Below are positions 1 through 8,117 of a DNA stretch of 24,344 bases, piece after piece (position 1 is the stretch's first letter; every line of letters begins with the position of its first letter). The notes beneath the pieces are model-generated. The model saw only the letters and a list, made by a program, of their open reading frames with translations. It was not told where the DNA came from and did not search any database. The stretch spans positions 1 through 24,344 of the IMG/VR virus record IMGVR_UViG_3300022074_000367; one strand, given 5' to 3'. The position numbers and the translations under genes are program-made. The stretch is from a virus.

Positions 1-2581
1 TGCTATAAGAAGAACTCAAAGCTGTAAGCGAGTCACCTTGTCTTCTAGAACCTGACTGGAAGTATGCAGATCTAGCAATTGTCATGCCTGAAACACTAGA
101 GTAGCCAGTTGAAGCCGAGTTTGTTGTTCTAACATCATCGAGTGAGAAAGTCCAAGAGTATTCTCTATCAGTGCCGGGTCCAGTGATTGTGTCCGTCTGT
201 GCGAAACCAACAGGTAGGCGACGAACGTAGTCAGGATATCCGGGGTCGAATGACAAGTCAGTGTGAGTCTTGCCAGTCTGAAGACCGAAGTAAGCATCCT
301 TAGGATCGCCCATCGCGCCATCAGAAGCCGAGATTCGGAATAGAGTTCTTGGGAATTCGTATGATGCAGTGTATCGATACGTTCCAACAAGACCGGTGCT
401 TGTACCGTCGTCCTCACCAAAAACAATGCTTGTAACGTGGTTTGGAGAGTAGTGACTTGCAATTAGACCGTCCTCAACAGTGGTCATTGTACCAACGAGG
501 TCAGCACCACCTATAAATTGAGTGGTTGTGGTGCCACCAGCGGTCATCTGTGCGATAAGCATAGTTGCGCCTGCTGCGGCTATGTTCTCGGCCACGTCTG
601 TGTTGCCCGCTTCTCCAGCGGTTGCTTGAGTAAGCGTAATTGATTGAGCGCCATTAGCCTCGGTCGGGACAGCAGATACTGTAATACTTCCATTGTGGCC
701 TGTTGCGCCCTCAATCGCAGCTTTCAACTGAACTAGGAAAGCATTCTGTGTTGCCTTAGTACCGGTCGTGTTGATCGCTACTGCGATACCTCCAACTGAT
801 AGTGCAACGTCTGGGCCCGAGTCACCGACATCAGTATCGGCTGCGATAACGGTGCCTGTTGTCACATCGGTTACATTATCGTCAATAATAACGTATCTAC
901 GAGTCGTTCCATCCGTAGATGTAAGTGTAATAAATTCTTCTTCAACTGCTGTGACATCAGCATCGCCGTCTGCAACTGTAAGCACACATGTTGCTTTTCC
1001 ATCCGCTGCGACGCGGGCAGCAGATCCAGAACCAGCAGAAGCACCTGCAATTGTACTATCGTTGCCGATAACCTTCAACAATGGAGTTCCAGTAGCTCCA
1101 TCGTCACCGTCATTAGAGCGTACACGCCATGAAACAGGGCGAATTGGGCCGAAGACACCGAATGGTAGAAGTTCTGGATCAGAAGTGCCGTTCTCTACAG
1201 CAGGGTTCATCTCAATTCTAATGTACTTAGATTGATTTCTGTACTGGCCATACTCTCTGAGACGGTTGGTGCTGTAGTCAAACTCCATGAACATATCACC
1301 AATCTTAGCAGCAACAAAGTTAGATGATGCTGGGTTAAGATCGCACTCGGTGAATTGCTCAAGGATCACAGGCACCTTATCAGTATCAGATGCTCTACGA
1401 ACTTCAACAGTGAATGTTCCGTAAGGATTGGCCAAGCTTGTAGGAGCGCGTAGGTCTGCAATTGAAATCTTAATATTGTTTTGTAGCCACTCGCCAGAGT
1501 CAAGACCGTGGAACTTGAATAGCTTGGTCATGCGCTCGGCTGCGTAGTGTGTATTGTCTGTTGATAGATCCTGTGAGAAGAACCAGCCTGTTTCAGGATT
1601 CTTAAACCCTTCTAGGTGATCGTGGTAACCAGCGACAAAAGATCCTGATCCATGAGCGTCATTGTTAATTGTACCAGATGCAATTGGAAGAATCATTCCG
1701 TATGCATTTCCAGATGCTCCGAGAATATTGAAAAGGTTACTCTCGAAAGTCTCGCCAAGGAAGTAATTGCCTCGACCTTCGTTGACAGTGGTTGTATCAA
1801 CAACGCTTGTGTTCGTCAAGATCGGGTCAGTGTTGAAAACTTTACGAATGTAGTTTTCTGAGTTTCTGTCGAAGTTAAACTTAGTAGTGTACAGGTTGTT
1901 GTAAGAAGAGTCAACAATGCTCGCTTGGAAAGTGTAATTGCTGTCTTCCGAGTGGAGCATAACAGCGTTACCTGTGACAGCAGTTAGATCTGCTTGTAAC
2001 TTATGAGTGACCTGCTTGCCCTTGAGAGCGATTGCTCCTTCTCGCATGTACCAAATTGCTGCAAGAGAACCAGTGCCCAGAGACGTGCCGCCAGCATTTT
2101 CTAAATCCGAACCTGATGGGATGAGCCAGAGGCCGTAAGCGCCACCATTTGATCCAACAGTAGCGGATGGATCACGAACTGCTGAGGTGGATGATGGGTT
2201 AGTTGTGGTCCAACCAGCCTGTGCAAGCACGGTGCCATCATTTTGATCGTGCTCGTCTCCAAGTAAGCGGACAATGTTAGCAGGTGCAACGCCAGAGTTC
2301 AACCAAGCAAATGCAGCGTATGCAGCGTAGGTTGGTCCAGTCTTGTTGCCTTCGCGCCAGACGTCTCCAGAGGAAGCACCCGGAATTGGATTTCCGTAAG
2401 TCTCTACGAACTCAGCTAGTGAGTTGACCTTGAAAGGTCGCATCGCGGGACCATAAGCGTATCGGCCAATAATTGTTGGGCCGACTGCATCCGGCAATCT
2501 AGGTAACTGGGAGTTGTCTACCTCTCGGAGGAAGATACCCGGTGATACAAATCTAAACTTTCTTGCTAATTCTGATGACAT
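1..2581 (-). CDS. gp18: Tail sheath protein, gp18-like (3' end outside window)
   Basis: I translated this frame from ATG at 2581 to the left edge and found no stop in 860 codons, so the gene is partial and its C-terminus lies outside the window. The N-terminus is sheath-like: VSPGIFLREVDNSQLP (about residues 13-28), then GPTIIGRYAYGPAMRPFKV and an ETYGNP motif. The sheath forms the contractile outer tube around the tail tube. It is already longer than T4 gp18 (659 aa). A Thr/Ala/Gly-rich insertion occupies about residues 490-710 and contains ITLTSTDGTTRRYVIID and SITLTQATAGEAGNT. Sheath-like sequence resumes afterwards (YEFPRTLFRIS, FGLQTGKTHTDLSF, YPDYVRRLPVGF). The start is supported by AGGAGAG five bases upstream. 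It follows the gp15-like gene after a 99-nt gap with an inverted repeat and an ACTANTTA motif. The family call is firm; the role of the insertion is unknown. Confidence 0.9.
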   Translation of the reverse strand, partial: MSSELARKFRFVSPGIFLREVDNSQLPRLPDAVGPTIIGRYAYGPAMRPFKVNSLAEFVETYGNPIPGASSGDVWREGNKTGPTYAAYAAFAWLNSGVAPANIVRLLGDEHDQNDGTVLAQAGWTTTNPSSTSAVRDPSATVGSNGGAYGLWLIPSGSDLENAGGTSLGTGSLAAIWYMREGAIALKGKQVTHKLQADLTAVTGNAVMLHSEDSNYTFQASIVDSSYNNLYTTKFNFDRNSENYIRKVFNTDPILTNTSVVDTTTVNEGRGNYFLGETFESNLFNILGASGNAYGMILPIASGTINNDAHGSGSFVAGYHDHLEGFKNPETGWFFSQDLSTDNTHYAAERMTKLFKFHGLDSGEWLQNNIKISIADLRAPTSLANPYGTFTVEVRRASDTDKVPVILEQFTECDLNPASSNFVAAKIGDMFMEFDYSTNRLREYGQYRNQSKYIRIEMNPAVENGTSDPELLPFGVFGPIRPVSWRVRSNDGDDGATGTPLLKVIGNDSTIAGASAGSGSAARVAADGKATCVLTVADGDADVTAVEEEFITLTSTDGTTRRYVIIDDNVTDVTTGTVIAADTDVGDSGPDVALSVGGIAVAINTTGTKATQNAFLVQLKAAIEGATGHNGSITVSAVPTEANGAQSITLTQATAGEAGNTDVAENIAAAGATMLIAQMTAGGTTTTQFIGGADLVGTMTTVEDGLIASHYSPNHVTSIVFGEDDGTSTGLVGTYRYTASYEFPRTLFRISASDGAMGDPKDAYFGLQTGKTHTDLSFDPGYPDYVRRLPVGFAQTDTITGPGTDREYSWTFSLDDVRTTNSASTGYSSVSGMTIARSAYFQSGSRRQGDSLTALSSSYS

Positions 2582-2635
2582 TTATGGCTCTCCTATTGTC
2601 CTTAATCTAGATGATATAAAGCTCTTACGTTATTT

Positions 2636-2670
2636 AGCCTTTCACATTATAAATAGTATTTGTAAAGGCT
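2636..2670. repeat. Inverted repeat with promoter-like motif in its loop
   Basis: Arms AGCCTTTCACA (2636-2646) and TGTAAAGGCT (2661-2670) are complementary with one bulged base and enclose a 14-base AT-rich loop. The loop carries ACTATTTA on the minus strand (2650-2657). The element lies in the gap between the gp15-like gene and the sheath gene. It lacks a T-run on the minus strand, so it is not a convincing terminator. It could be an operator-like site, an mRNA 5' stem-loop or an RNA processing site. Confidence 0.6.
2650..2657 (-). promoter_or_regulatory. ACTANTTA motif, candidate late promoter of the sheath gene
   Basis: Minus-strand ACTATTTA, preceded by AT, 69 nt before the sheath ATG. 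It is one of seven ACTANTTA copies in the gaps between minus-strand genes. A promoter role is inferred from position and recurrence only. Confidence 0.45.
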
Positions 2671-2680
2671 AAAGTCCAAA

Positions 2681-3607
2681 TTACTCTTTATAAAAAGATT
2701 TGATGCCTCGCTTGGTCAACCGCTCTGGTTTATCACCTACCATTACGCGCTCTCTGGGCATTCTAATTTGAACTGCATTTTCTCTAAAAGCGATCTTTGG
2801 TCGCTCGTCATTTATCCCACCGCCAAGCAAATAACCTAAGATTCTAAAGTCAATCTTTGTTTCGTAAGAGCTTTCCTGTTCGCCAGTCACGTCCATCGAT
2901 TGAATAAAATTATTTTGAATAAATCCTTCGAATCTATGCCCCTCGTGGCTGATAAAGAAATTATTAATTTGACCTGTAGTGGTCATGAATGGGGTTGTGA
3001 TCTGGTTTAATTGTTGCTGGTAGTTTGTTCTTATTGTTAGCTCGTAGTTAACAGACACATATACCGGGATTGGCATCGTTGCTGTTTCGTACACAACTTT
3101 ACCGGGATTGCTAAAAGGGAAGTTTTCTTGGCCGTGGCCAGATGTAGTGGAACCAAGTGTTCCAAACTTTCTCTTAGAGTCGGCGTTCACAAAGTTTGCA
3201 GTCTTTTCTTGATTGATTCTTCTTGCAACTGTAAGAGCCCCGCCACGGGGTCCACGGAGACCATCATTGAAGTTTGGAATGTGCGACCATGCGACACCTT
3301 TGAATGAAGAGTCTTTTGATACGTCCGTTCGGTTAATAATCATAAGAGGTAATTTAACAACACCGTTCTTATCGCGCAAGTCTTTATCTGCTTTAATTTG
3401 AAAAGCTCGCTCGGCAGAGATCCAGATAACAGGAACTTTCTTAAATCCCTTATTGGTTATAGCTGATGGATTGATGGTTTCATTGACCCAGTTATAAAAA
3501 GCGGTGTCAATGGTTTCAATCGTTGATGGCATAAAAATAATTTCTTTTAGATTACCATCGGCGTCTTTCACCTCTGTGTAGTCTCTGTTATAATCTTTAG
3601 GTGCCAT
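2681..3607 (-). CDS. gp15: Probable tail completion / tail-sheath terminator protein, gp15-like
   Basis: This 308-residue soluble protein lies between a gp14-like neck gene and the sheath gene, the position expected for T4 gene 15, whose product caps the tail tube and sheath and joins the tail to the head. T4 gp15 is 272 aa. Visible features are VPVIWISAERAFQIK (about residues 58-72), YVSVNYELTIRTNYQQQLNQI (about 182-202), a TTTGQINNFFI stretch, GHRFEGFIQNNF, and a basic C-terminus. The YELTI-tYQQQxNxI plus GHRFEGFI pattern is what I recall from gp15-type proteins of marine T4-like phages, but this is recollection, not an alignment. The ATG has GGGAGGG eight bases upstream and overlaps the end of the previous gene by 11 nt. 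A gp3-type tail terminator is the main alternative. Confidence 0.55.
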   Translation of the reverse strand: MAPKDYNRDYTEVKDADGNLKEIIFMPSTIETIDTAFYNWVNETINPSAITNKGFKKVPVIWISAERAFQIKADKDLRDKNGVVKLPLMIINRTDVSKDSSFKGVAWSHIPNFNDGLRGPRGGALTVARRINQEKTANFVNADSKRKFGTLGSTTSGHGQENFPFSNPGKVVYETATMPIPVYVSVNYELTIRTNYQQQLNQITTPFMTTTGQINNFFISHEGHRFEGFIQNNFIQSMDVTGEQESSYETKIDFRILGYLLGGGINDERPKIAFRENAVQIRMPRERVMVGDKPERLTKRGIKSFYKE

Positions 3608-4094
3608 CGAACAAACCCTCCCTTGCTCTCACGCATTTAGCAGATATTTCAATCTTATGATCTACTTGCCCAAAGATCTGTCTAGGCTCCGATAAAATTG
3701 TGATCTCATAGTATATATCGCCATACAGCACGAAGTCACCTTCTCGCACAAACAAATCTTGATCTTCCGTCAATCTACGCTTGTGAAAATGAACTGTAAT
3801 TGAGGCTTCTTTATCAAGACCAATGTTTGTATCAAACTGTGTCTGTATCCCCTCATACTCCACAAGAGCAAAAACTCTAACTGGAGGCAGGAATGTTTTG
3901 TTAATTGCCTCGCCATATAGTGGATGAAAATTTGTTCTTTCCAAGTCTATTGAGTAGTAAACAACTTGCTGGCCAATGACGCGCTCAATAAGTTCGTCAT
4001 TAACTTGTTTTACAAGATCCCTTTCCTTCTGCCCAACAAACAAAGGGGGAGGAGGCTGATTAGGTTGTTTCCATTTCTTTTCGTTCTCTGACAT
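3597..4094 (-). CDS. gp14: Probable neck protein, gp14-like
   Basis: This 165-residue protein has no membrane segment or signal peptide. It opens with a Pro-rich tail (QPNQPPPPL) and then has IGQQVVYYSIDLERTNFHPL, FLPPVRVFALVEYEG, ITVHFHKRRLTEDQDLFV and REGDFVLYGDIYYEI, a beta-rich pattern. Its place directly after the gp13-like gene and before the gp15-like gene matches the T4 13-14-15 neck cluster, in which gp13 and gp14 close the filled head and provide the tail docking site. It is shorter than T4 gp14 (256 aa). The start at 4094 has AAGGA upstream and lies 5 nt after the stop of the gp13-like gene. The head-tail connector role is well supported by context; the exact equivalence to gp14 is tentative. 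Confidence 0.5.
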   Translation of the reverse strand: MSENEKKWKQPNQPPPPLFVGQKERDLVKQVNDELIERVIGQQVVYYSIDLERTNFHPLYGEAINKTFLPPVRVFALVEYEGIQTQFDTNIGLDKEASITVHFHKRRLTEDQDLFVREGDFVLYGDIYYEITILSEPRQIFGQVDHKIEISAKCVRAREGLFDGT

Positions 4095-4099
4095 TCAGA

Positions 4100-5425
4100 T
4101 TATCCTTGGAAAATAGCTAGTGGGATTTCTTGGTAGACAGCATCAACAGATGCAACCATAGCAGCATCTTGCTCTGCTAGGGCTTTGTAGGTCATCTGAT
4201 CTAGAACCGTCTTTAGCTCCTCCTTAAGAGATGTCTGCTCTTCTCGGGCCTGTGAGAGCAGATCTGAAGCGTTTAGAGTGACTGACTCTCCGGGGATTGG
4301 CAGGGTAGCAAATTTACCTCGGACTTGACCAAGTATTTCTTTTGTTAACGCTAGTGCATAACGACGAATCCATTGCTTACCAATAGAGTTGATATTCTTG
4401 TAGGGCACATTTGGGAACGGCAACGTGTTCATGTTGTTGATACCGCTCACTCCTGTCTTTCTATCGGAGTCCTCTTCCCAAGCATCACGATGCATGGTAA
4501 ACGTAACCCACATAGTTTTTGGAATTTCTGCTGACGGAATTGGGAATATCCTTAGCCTATTATTATCAATCTCATATGAATAGTGAGATAGCCTAGTATA
4601 TAAATGGTCCTCGTAAGCCATCGCTTGCAATTTGTTATGCCAAGACGGAATGATCTCAAATGTTGTGTCATCAGCAAACTGACCATAATAGTTTAAGTTT
4701 CCAACAACATTCAGGCCACCGTAGTATCCATAGAATCTCCATACTGAAGCTGGGGTTTTATAATATACCCTGCGGATTTTAAATTTACGATTCATTCTGT
4801 CTTGTTGATTTGAGGTCAAAGTCTGTGGCGACTTCTCTATACTACCAGTTCCGTATGGTACTGCCTTGGTTGTCTCTGCATTGATATCAATTGAGTTACC
4901 AGATATAATCGTTTGTAAGTCGTAATCTTGTTGTCCTCTGATAAGATTAAAAGATGCTGAGTATTCTATTAGGTTTCCACCAAACCCTGCCTCTTCTGCG
5001 ATACCATCACCCACTCGCTGAGCGTATGTAAATTTATATCTTGGATACTTCATGTTGACCAGCGATCCGCTTGTCGCGTCTAACTCTGAGGTGGAGTGTT
5101 CTCCAAGATGATCAAATGTGCCCGTTGCCATACCTAGAAGGTCGGACAATACGTTCTTAGCCTGATGAATGTTGATCTGATAGGAATACTCTAGGCAAGC
5201 CTCTTCATAGGCTGCGTAAACATTATCTGCTTTGATCTCGATGTCCAATACATCTCCACCAAGCTTCTTATATGTGTAAGCAACTTGAGCGGCTGCACCC
5301 TGCTTAAAATCATCGTCTTTGTATACTCCGAATGGAAGTGTGGCTGTAACATCGCCGGTACTGCCAGTAGGTGGTAAAACAACAGCACTCGTATTACTGC
5401 TTGGCGTCAATTGGGGAAAGGACAT
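4100..5425 (-). CDS. gp13: Probable neck / head completion protein, gp13-like
   Basis: A 441-residue soluble protein. It has an early helix with AYEEACLEYSYQINIHQAKN (about residues 71-90), a Tyr/Trp-rich middle (VWRFYGYYGGLNVVGNLNYYG), and a C-terminal part with WIRRYALALTKEILGQVRGK, FATLPIPGESVTLNASDLL and a Glu/Lys-rich helix ending in DQMTYKALAEQ. The segment ALTKEILGQxRGKFxxLPIPGxxVxLN is the part I associate with T4-type gp13 neck proteins. It is longer than T4 gp13 (309 aa), mainly N-terminally. Neck proteins bind the portal after packaging and seal the head. AGGAG stands about 11 nt before ATG 5425. The gene opens the neck/tail cluster just after a terminator and has its own ACTANTTA motif 23 nt upstream, so it may start a new transcript. 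Confidence 0.6.
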   Translation of the reverse strand: MSFPQLTPSSNTSAVVLPPTGSTGDVTATLPFGVYKDDDFKQGAAAQVAYTYKKLGGDVLDIEIKADNVYAAYEEACLEYSYQINIHQAKNVLSDLLGMATGTFDHLGEHSTSELDATSGSLVNMKYPRYKFTYAQRVGDGIAEEAGFGGNLIEYSASFNLIRGQQDYDLQTIISGNSIDINAETTKAVPYGTGSIEKSPQTLTSNQQDRMNRKFKIRRVYYKTPASVWRFYGYYGGLNVVGNLNYYGQFADDTTFEIIPSWHNKLQAMAYEDHLYTRLSHYSYEIDNNRLRIFPIPSAEIPKTMWVTFTMHRDAWEEDSDRKTGVSGINNMNTLPFPNVPYKNINSIGKQWIRRYALALTKEILGQVRGKFATLPIPGESVTLNASDLLSQAREEQTSLKEELKTVLDQMTYKALAEQDAAMVASVDAVYQEIPLAIFQG

Positions 5426-5447
5426 AGGCTAGGTCTCCTGTTTACAG

Positions 5448-5455
5448 TAATTAGT
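5448..5455 (-). promoter_or_regulatory. ACTANTTA motif before the gp13-like gene
   Basis: Minus-strand ACTAATTA, 23 nt before the ATG at 5425 and just downstream of the terminator hairpin at 5469-5498. The leader between motif and ATG contains the ribosome binding site AGGAG. Candidate late promoter restarting transcription into the neck genes; inferred. Confidence 0.45.
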
Positions 5456-5468
5456 TCCGCATACAACA

Positions 5469-5498
5469 AAACCCCCAACCAATGAAGGAAGGGGGTTT
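5469..5498 (-). terminator. Rho-independent terminator after the capsid-associated gene
   Basis: On the minus strand, AAACCCCC (5498-5491) pairs with GGGGGTTT (5476-5469) across a 14-base loop, followed by TGTTGT. The 8-bp GC-rich stem and T-rich 3' side make a credible terminator between the 173-residue gene and the gp13-like gene. Confidence 0.75.
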
Positions 5499-5507
5499 GA
5501 ATAACAT

Positions 5508-5528
5508 ATCTAATATTAAATATTAGAT
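5508..5528. repeat. Perfect AT-rich inverted repeat over a stop codon
   Basis: Ten-base arms ATCTAATATT and AATATTAGAT flank a single central A. The repeat overlaps the TAA stop of the gene ending at 5523 and precedes the terminator at 5469-5498. It could add stability to the 3' end of the mRNA or bind a dimeric protein; no function is shown. Confidence 0.6.
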
Positions 5529-6044
5529 CTGTGCGTCACCGAAGCATGTAGCAGCAGTGCCAGTGGCAACCAATTGACCGTCCACAGCCCAATTCTCGCC
5601 ATCGATACAAACAACGTGAATTCTACTTCCGGCTAGACCACCAGTGGTGCTACCGTTAAGTGTAATGAAGTCGTTACTGCCATCAGCGTCTGCGCTAAAG
5701 CAGTCAGCTTGCCCAGCAGTAGTAGAGTTTGTGAGCACGCCGCCCAAAAACCCATCGGTGTTTAGGGTAGCGGTCTTGATAACGTGGTCAGCAGTCGCTG
5801 TGACCGTAGTGACAAAGGTGAACTCTAAACCTACAGCCGGTGCAGGCAAGGTCACAGCAGTTGCCGCAGCGGCAGCAAAAAGACAGTATGACCCACTGTC
5901 GTCCTCTGTTAGAACAAGACCATCACTCATAGTCTTGACGTTTTTCTTGTGTCCAACGAGCGTGGCTTGACCCAAGCTTAGCTCTCTCTTCAAATTCTCT
6001 ACTAATGCCTCAACTCTTGCGAGGCCTACTCTTTTAGTTCCCAT
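5523..6044 (-). CDS. Probable capsid-associated virion protein downstream of gp23
   Basis: I chose ATG 6044 (173 aa) rather than earlier in-frame starts because AGGAGGG lies nine bases upstream and the protein then begins MGTKRVGLARVEALVENLKR. After a basic helical N-terminus (residues 3-40), the rest is Ala/Thr/Gly-rich beta-type sequence with TLPAPAVGLEFTFVTTVTAT and IHVVCIDGENWAVDGQL, plus several Cys residues. Small proteins with this N-terminus directly after the major capsid gene are familiar to me from marine myovirus contigs; I believe they are capsid decoration or surface proteins but cannot prove it here. The gene forms its own small unit: a terminator after gp23 precedes it, an ACTANTTA motif and three small hairpins lie in its leader, and a terminator follows it. 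Confidence 0.6.
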   Translation of the reverse strand: MGTKRVGLARVEALVENLKRELSLGQATLVGHKKNVKTMSDGLVLTEDDSGSYCLFAAAAATAVTLPAPAVGLEFTFVTTVTATADHVIKTATLNTDGFLGGVLTNSTTAGQADCFSADADGSNDFITLNGSTTGGLAGSRIHVVCIDGENWAVDGQLVATGTAATCFGDAQI

Positions 6045-6075
6045 AGTTAAAAACCCTCCTTTTATAATCGTGTCA

Positions 6076-6137
6076 CCGCTAAATTGCGGCCATGCCTTCA
6101 AGCATGTAATAACTTAGGATGAACCCTTACTGGTTCA
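6076..6137 (-). promoter_or_regulatory. Three consecutive small stem-loops in the mRNA leader
   Basis: Between the ACTANTTA motif at 6142-6149 and the ribosome binding site near 6055 lie three hairpins: TGAACC/GGTTCA (6120-6125 with 6132-6137), CATGC/GCATG (6091-6095 with 6102-6106) and CCGC/GCGG (6076-6079 with 6086-6089). Each stem has 4-6 perfect pairs. If transcription starts just after the motif, the first hairpin would sit at or near the 5' end of the mRNA, where it could protect it from decay. This is inference from position. Confidence 0.35.
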
Positions 6138-6141
6138 CATA

Positions 6142-6149
6142 TAATTAGT
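6142..6149 (-). promoter_or_regulatory. ACTANTTA motif before the capsid-associated gene
   Basis: Minus-strand ACTAATTA in the 182-nt gap after gp23, 98 nt before ATG 6044 and just downstream of the gp23 terminator. Candidate late promoter by recurrence and position. Confidence 0.45.
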
Positions 6150-6176
6150 TCTATTAAATATCTTAAGCAAATAAAA

Positions 6177-6202
6177 AACCCGCCCTCCGAAGAGAGCGGG
6201 TT
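6177..6202 (-). terminator. Strong rho-independent terminator after gp23
   Basis: Minus strand: an 11-pair stem (AACCCGCTCTC with GAGGGCGGGTT, one G-T pair) closed by a TTCG tetraloop and followed by TTTTAT. It lies about 25 nt after the gp23 stop and has all the features of an intrinsic terminator. Confidence 0.9.
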
Positions 6203-6226
6203 AGATTGTTAGTCAATCGCTATCGA

Positions 6227-8113
6227 TTAGCTGGTTGCACCAGCCTCACCGATAAGACCGCGACAGATAACTAGACCGTACATATCACCACGGACCATCT
6301 TCTTGGCGTAGCGAGTCATGACACCCTTGCGGGGCACGAAGTCCTCGATACCGAAGATAGTAGGTGTGACCTGTAGTGGCACATATGGAGCGTAGACGAA
6401 GCCACTCTCAAGGAAGCTACCACCCTTACGACCAACGAGAATCACGTTCCGTGGGAAGTAAGGATCGACGTACACGTCGAACTTCTTAGAGATTGAGCCG
6501 GTTCTAACAGCACCGATTGAGCCTGCATCAGAGTCAACAGTGACGCTTGCACGGAATCCGCTGGTGAACTCAAGGATAGAAGCAACTTCTGGTGAACAAA
6601 TCACGAAGTTAGCACCACCCCGTAGAGTCTTACGGTGGATTCTAGCAGACACATCATTGATGGTCTCGATGAGAGTCTCGTACCACTCGGAAACAGTACC
6701 TGTGAAATCAGGAGCGGCAGAAGACGCACCAATTTCAGCACCAGTCTCACGGTTGACGAATAGACCCGGTGAACGTGACCAGTAGAGCGTACCAGCAGTT
6801 GCACCATTGATAAGATCCTGTAGGATCTCACGATCAATCTCAAGAGCAATTTGCTCGGAGAGGATTGAGGTCAACTCAACCTCGGCATCGAGGTTGTGGT
6901 AAGCATTGAGGTCTTGACCCAATTCTGGGGTCCACTTAGCCTTGAGCTTACGAGTGACTGCGGTAACAGCAATGCTGTCCACCTTGATGTCGATCTCAGG
7001 GATCGCTGTCTCGTTTTCGAGACCCCAATCAGTCTGAGCAATCACAGTACCAACAGAGTCGTTACCGTCATTGGTTCTTGCACCACCGAAGTTATCCGCA
7101 AGTGGGAAGTGGATTGTAGGTGCAGCCTGAGCAGCAGCTACTTGGTGGTTTGTTGCGATAACATTGGCATCAGTACCAACGAAGACGAAGAACACAGTGT
7201 TCTCGCTTCCGTCATATCCGGCCTCAGTTGGGTGCAATGCAGCGTTGAAGTCCGTTGAAGCGTTATCTTGACCAAGAGTGGTAAGACGACGAACCATAAT
7301 TAGGTCATCAAGGCTGGTTCCTGCAACAGAGCAAGAGATTGCTGTAAGCATACGCTTGTTAAGAAGCTGTCCACTTTCCTCAATGTCGGAAAGCTTGACG
7401 CGAGCAAAAATTGCCTCGTGTCCATCGCCAAGACCTAGAACGTCTGGGTCGAAACGAAGTGCCTTCTTCTGAGCGTCGGTTGGACTAGCAAGATCAATAA
7501 CAGCAGACGCGGAAGCAGCAGTAGCCCCGATAGCGTGTGCCTTGATCTCAGTGATACCACCAAGTAGGGTTGAACCAGTAGGTGCAGAGAACCCAGTTGA
7601 AAGGTTGTAGAACCCAACGTCTAGGCCGGGGTTACCATCAGCGGCTGCGCCAATTGCACGAGTACCTTCGTACCCAAGATCAACACCACCAGTGATCTGG
7701 AAGCCAACCTTGCCACCACCGTACACTGACTCGCCGGTAGCGCCCTGTCCACGGACACCTGAACCAACACCCTCTGTACTATGTGTGAAGTCAAGGAAGA
7801 AAATGAGACCTGATGGAAGGCTCATTGGTTGCACTGAGACAACATCGTTAGCCAAGAGGCCACCGAAAACTCGACGGACAAGTGGGAATGCGACGGAAGC
7901 AAAGCCCTCGACGTTTCCTCCTGCCATTGAGGATGCTTCTTTGAGAAGCTGTGCCGCTTGGTTTTCAAGCAAGCGTGCCATGCCTTGACGCTCATTATCG
8001 GCGTCGAGGCCTTCAAGAAGACCAGTCTTTTCCCACTTGGAGAGAAGAGCATCTGCCTCTTGTCGGAGATCGCGAGAAACGATCCCTTCAGTTAATTTAT
8101 CTAATACTGACAT
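6227..8113 (-). CDS. gp23: Major capsid protein precursor, gp23-like
   Basis: The 628-residue main shell protein of the head, with an expected HK97 fold. I chose ATG 8113, not the upstream in-frame GTG, because the GTG is inside the Shine-Dalgarno sequence. The region VSVQPMSLPSGLIFFLDF (about residues 92-109) aligns by eye with the T4 gp23 segment VQPMNSPTGQVFALRA. LKAKWTPELGQDLNAYHNLD and LSEQIALEIDREIL (about 385-430) match the conserved gp23 core. A plausible gp21 cleavage site, LLKE|ASS (Glu59|Ala60), is close to the T4 site (Glu65|Ala66, AE|AEIGG), which would remove a 59-residue propeptide. At 628 aa it is longer than T4 gp23 (521), mostly in the Gly/Ala/Asp-rich region about residues 110-370. 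It follows gp22 by 42 nt and ends in a strong terminator. Confidence 0.93.
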   Translation of the reverse strand: MSVLDKLTEGIVSRDLRQEADALLSKWEKTGLLEGLDADNERQGMARLLENQAAQLLKEASSMAGGNVEGFASVAFPLVRRVFGGLLANDVVSVQPMSLPSGLIFFLDFTHSTEGVGSGVRGQGATGESVYGGGKVGFQITGGVDLGYEGTRAIGAAADGNPGLDVGFYNLSTGFSAPTGSTLLGGITEIKAHAIGATAASASAVIDLASPTDAQKKALRFDPDVLGLGDGHEAIFARVKLSDIEESGQLLNKRMLTAISCSVAGTSLDDLIMVRRLTTLGQDNASTDFNAALHPTEAGYDGSENTVFFVFVGTDANVIATNHQVAAAQAAPTIHFPLADNFGGARTNDGNDSVGTVIAQTDWGLENETAIPEIDIKVDSIAVTAVTRKLKAKWTPELGQDLNAYHNLDAEVELTSILSEQIALEIDREILQDLINGATAGTLYWSRSPGLFVNRETGAEIGASSAAPDFTGTVSEWYETLIETINDVSARIHRKTLRGGANFVICSPEVASILEFTSGFRASVTVDSDAGSIGAVRTGSISKKFDVYVDPYFPRNVILVGRKGGSFLESGFVYAPYVPLQVTPTIFGIEDFVPRKGVMTRYAKKMVRGDMYGLVICRGLIGEAGATS

Positions 8114-8117
8114 TTTT

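Noticed and set aside
82-462. Minus-strand open frame of 126 codons in another frame
   Set aside because: It lies wholly inside the sheath gene in a different frame and has no supporting start signal.
768-1235. Plus-strand open frame of 155 codons
   Set aside because: It is antisense to the sheath insertion. The minus frame is open for 860 codons and is sheath-like.
2648-2655. TATAAATA, a T4 late-promoter match, on the plus strand
   Set aside because: It points away from all genes. It arises from the AT-rich loop of the inverted repeat, and the minus strand lacks the same element before the other late genes.
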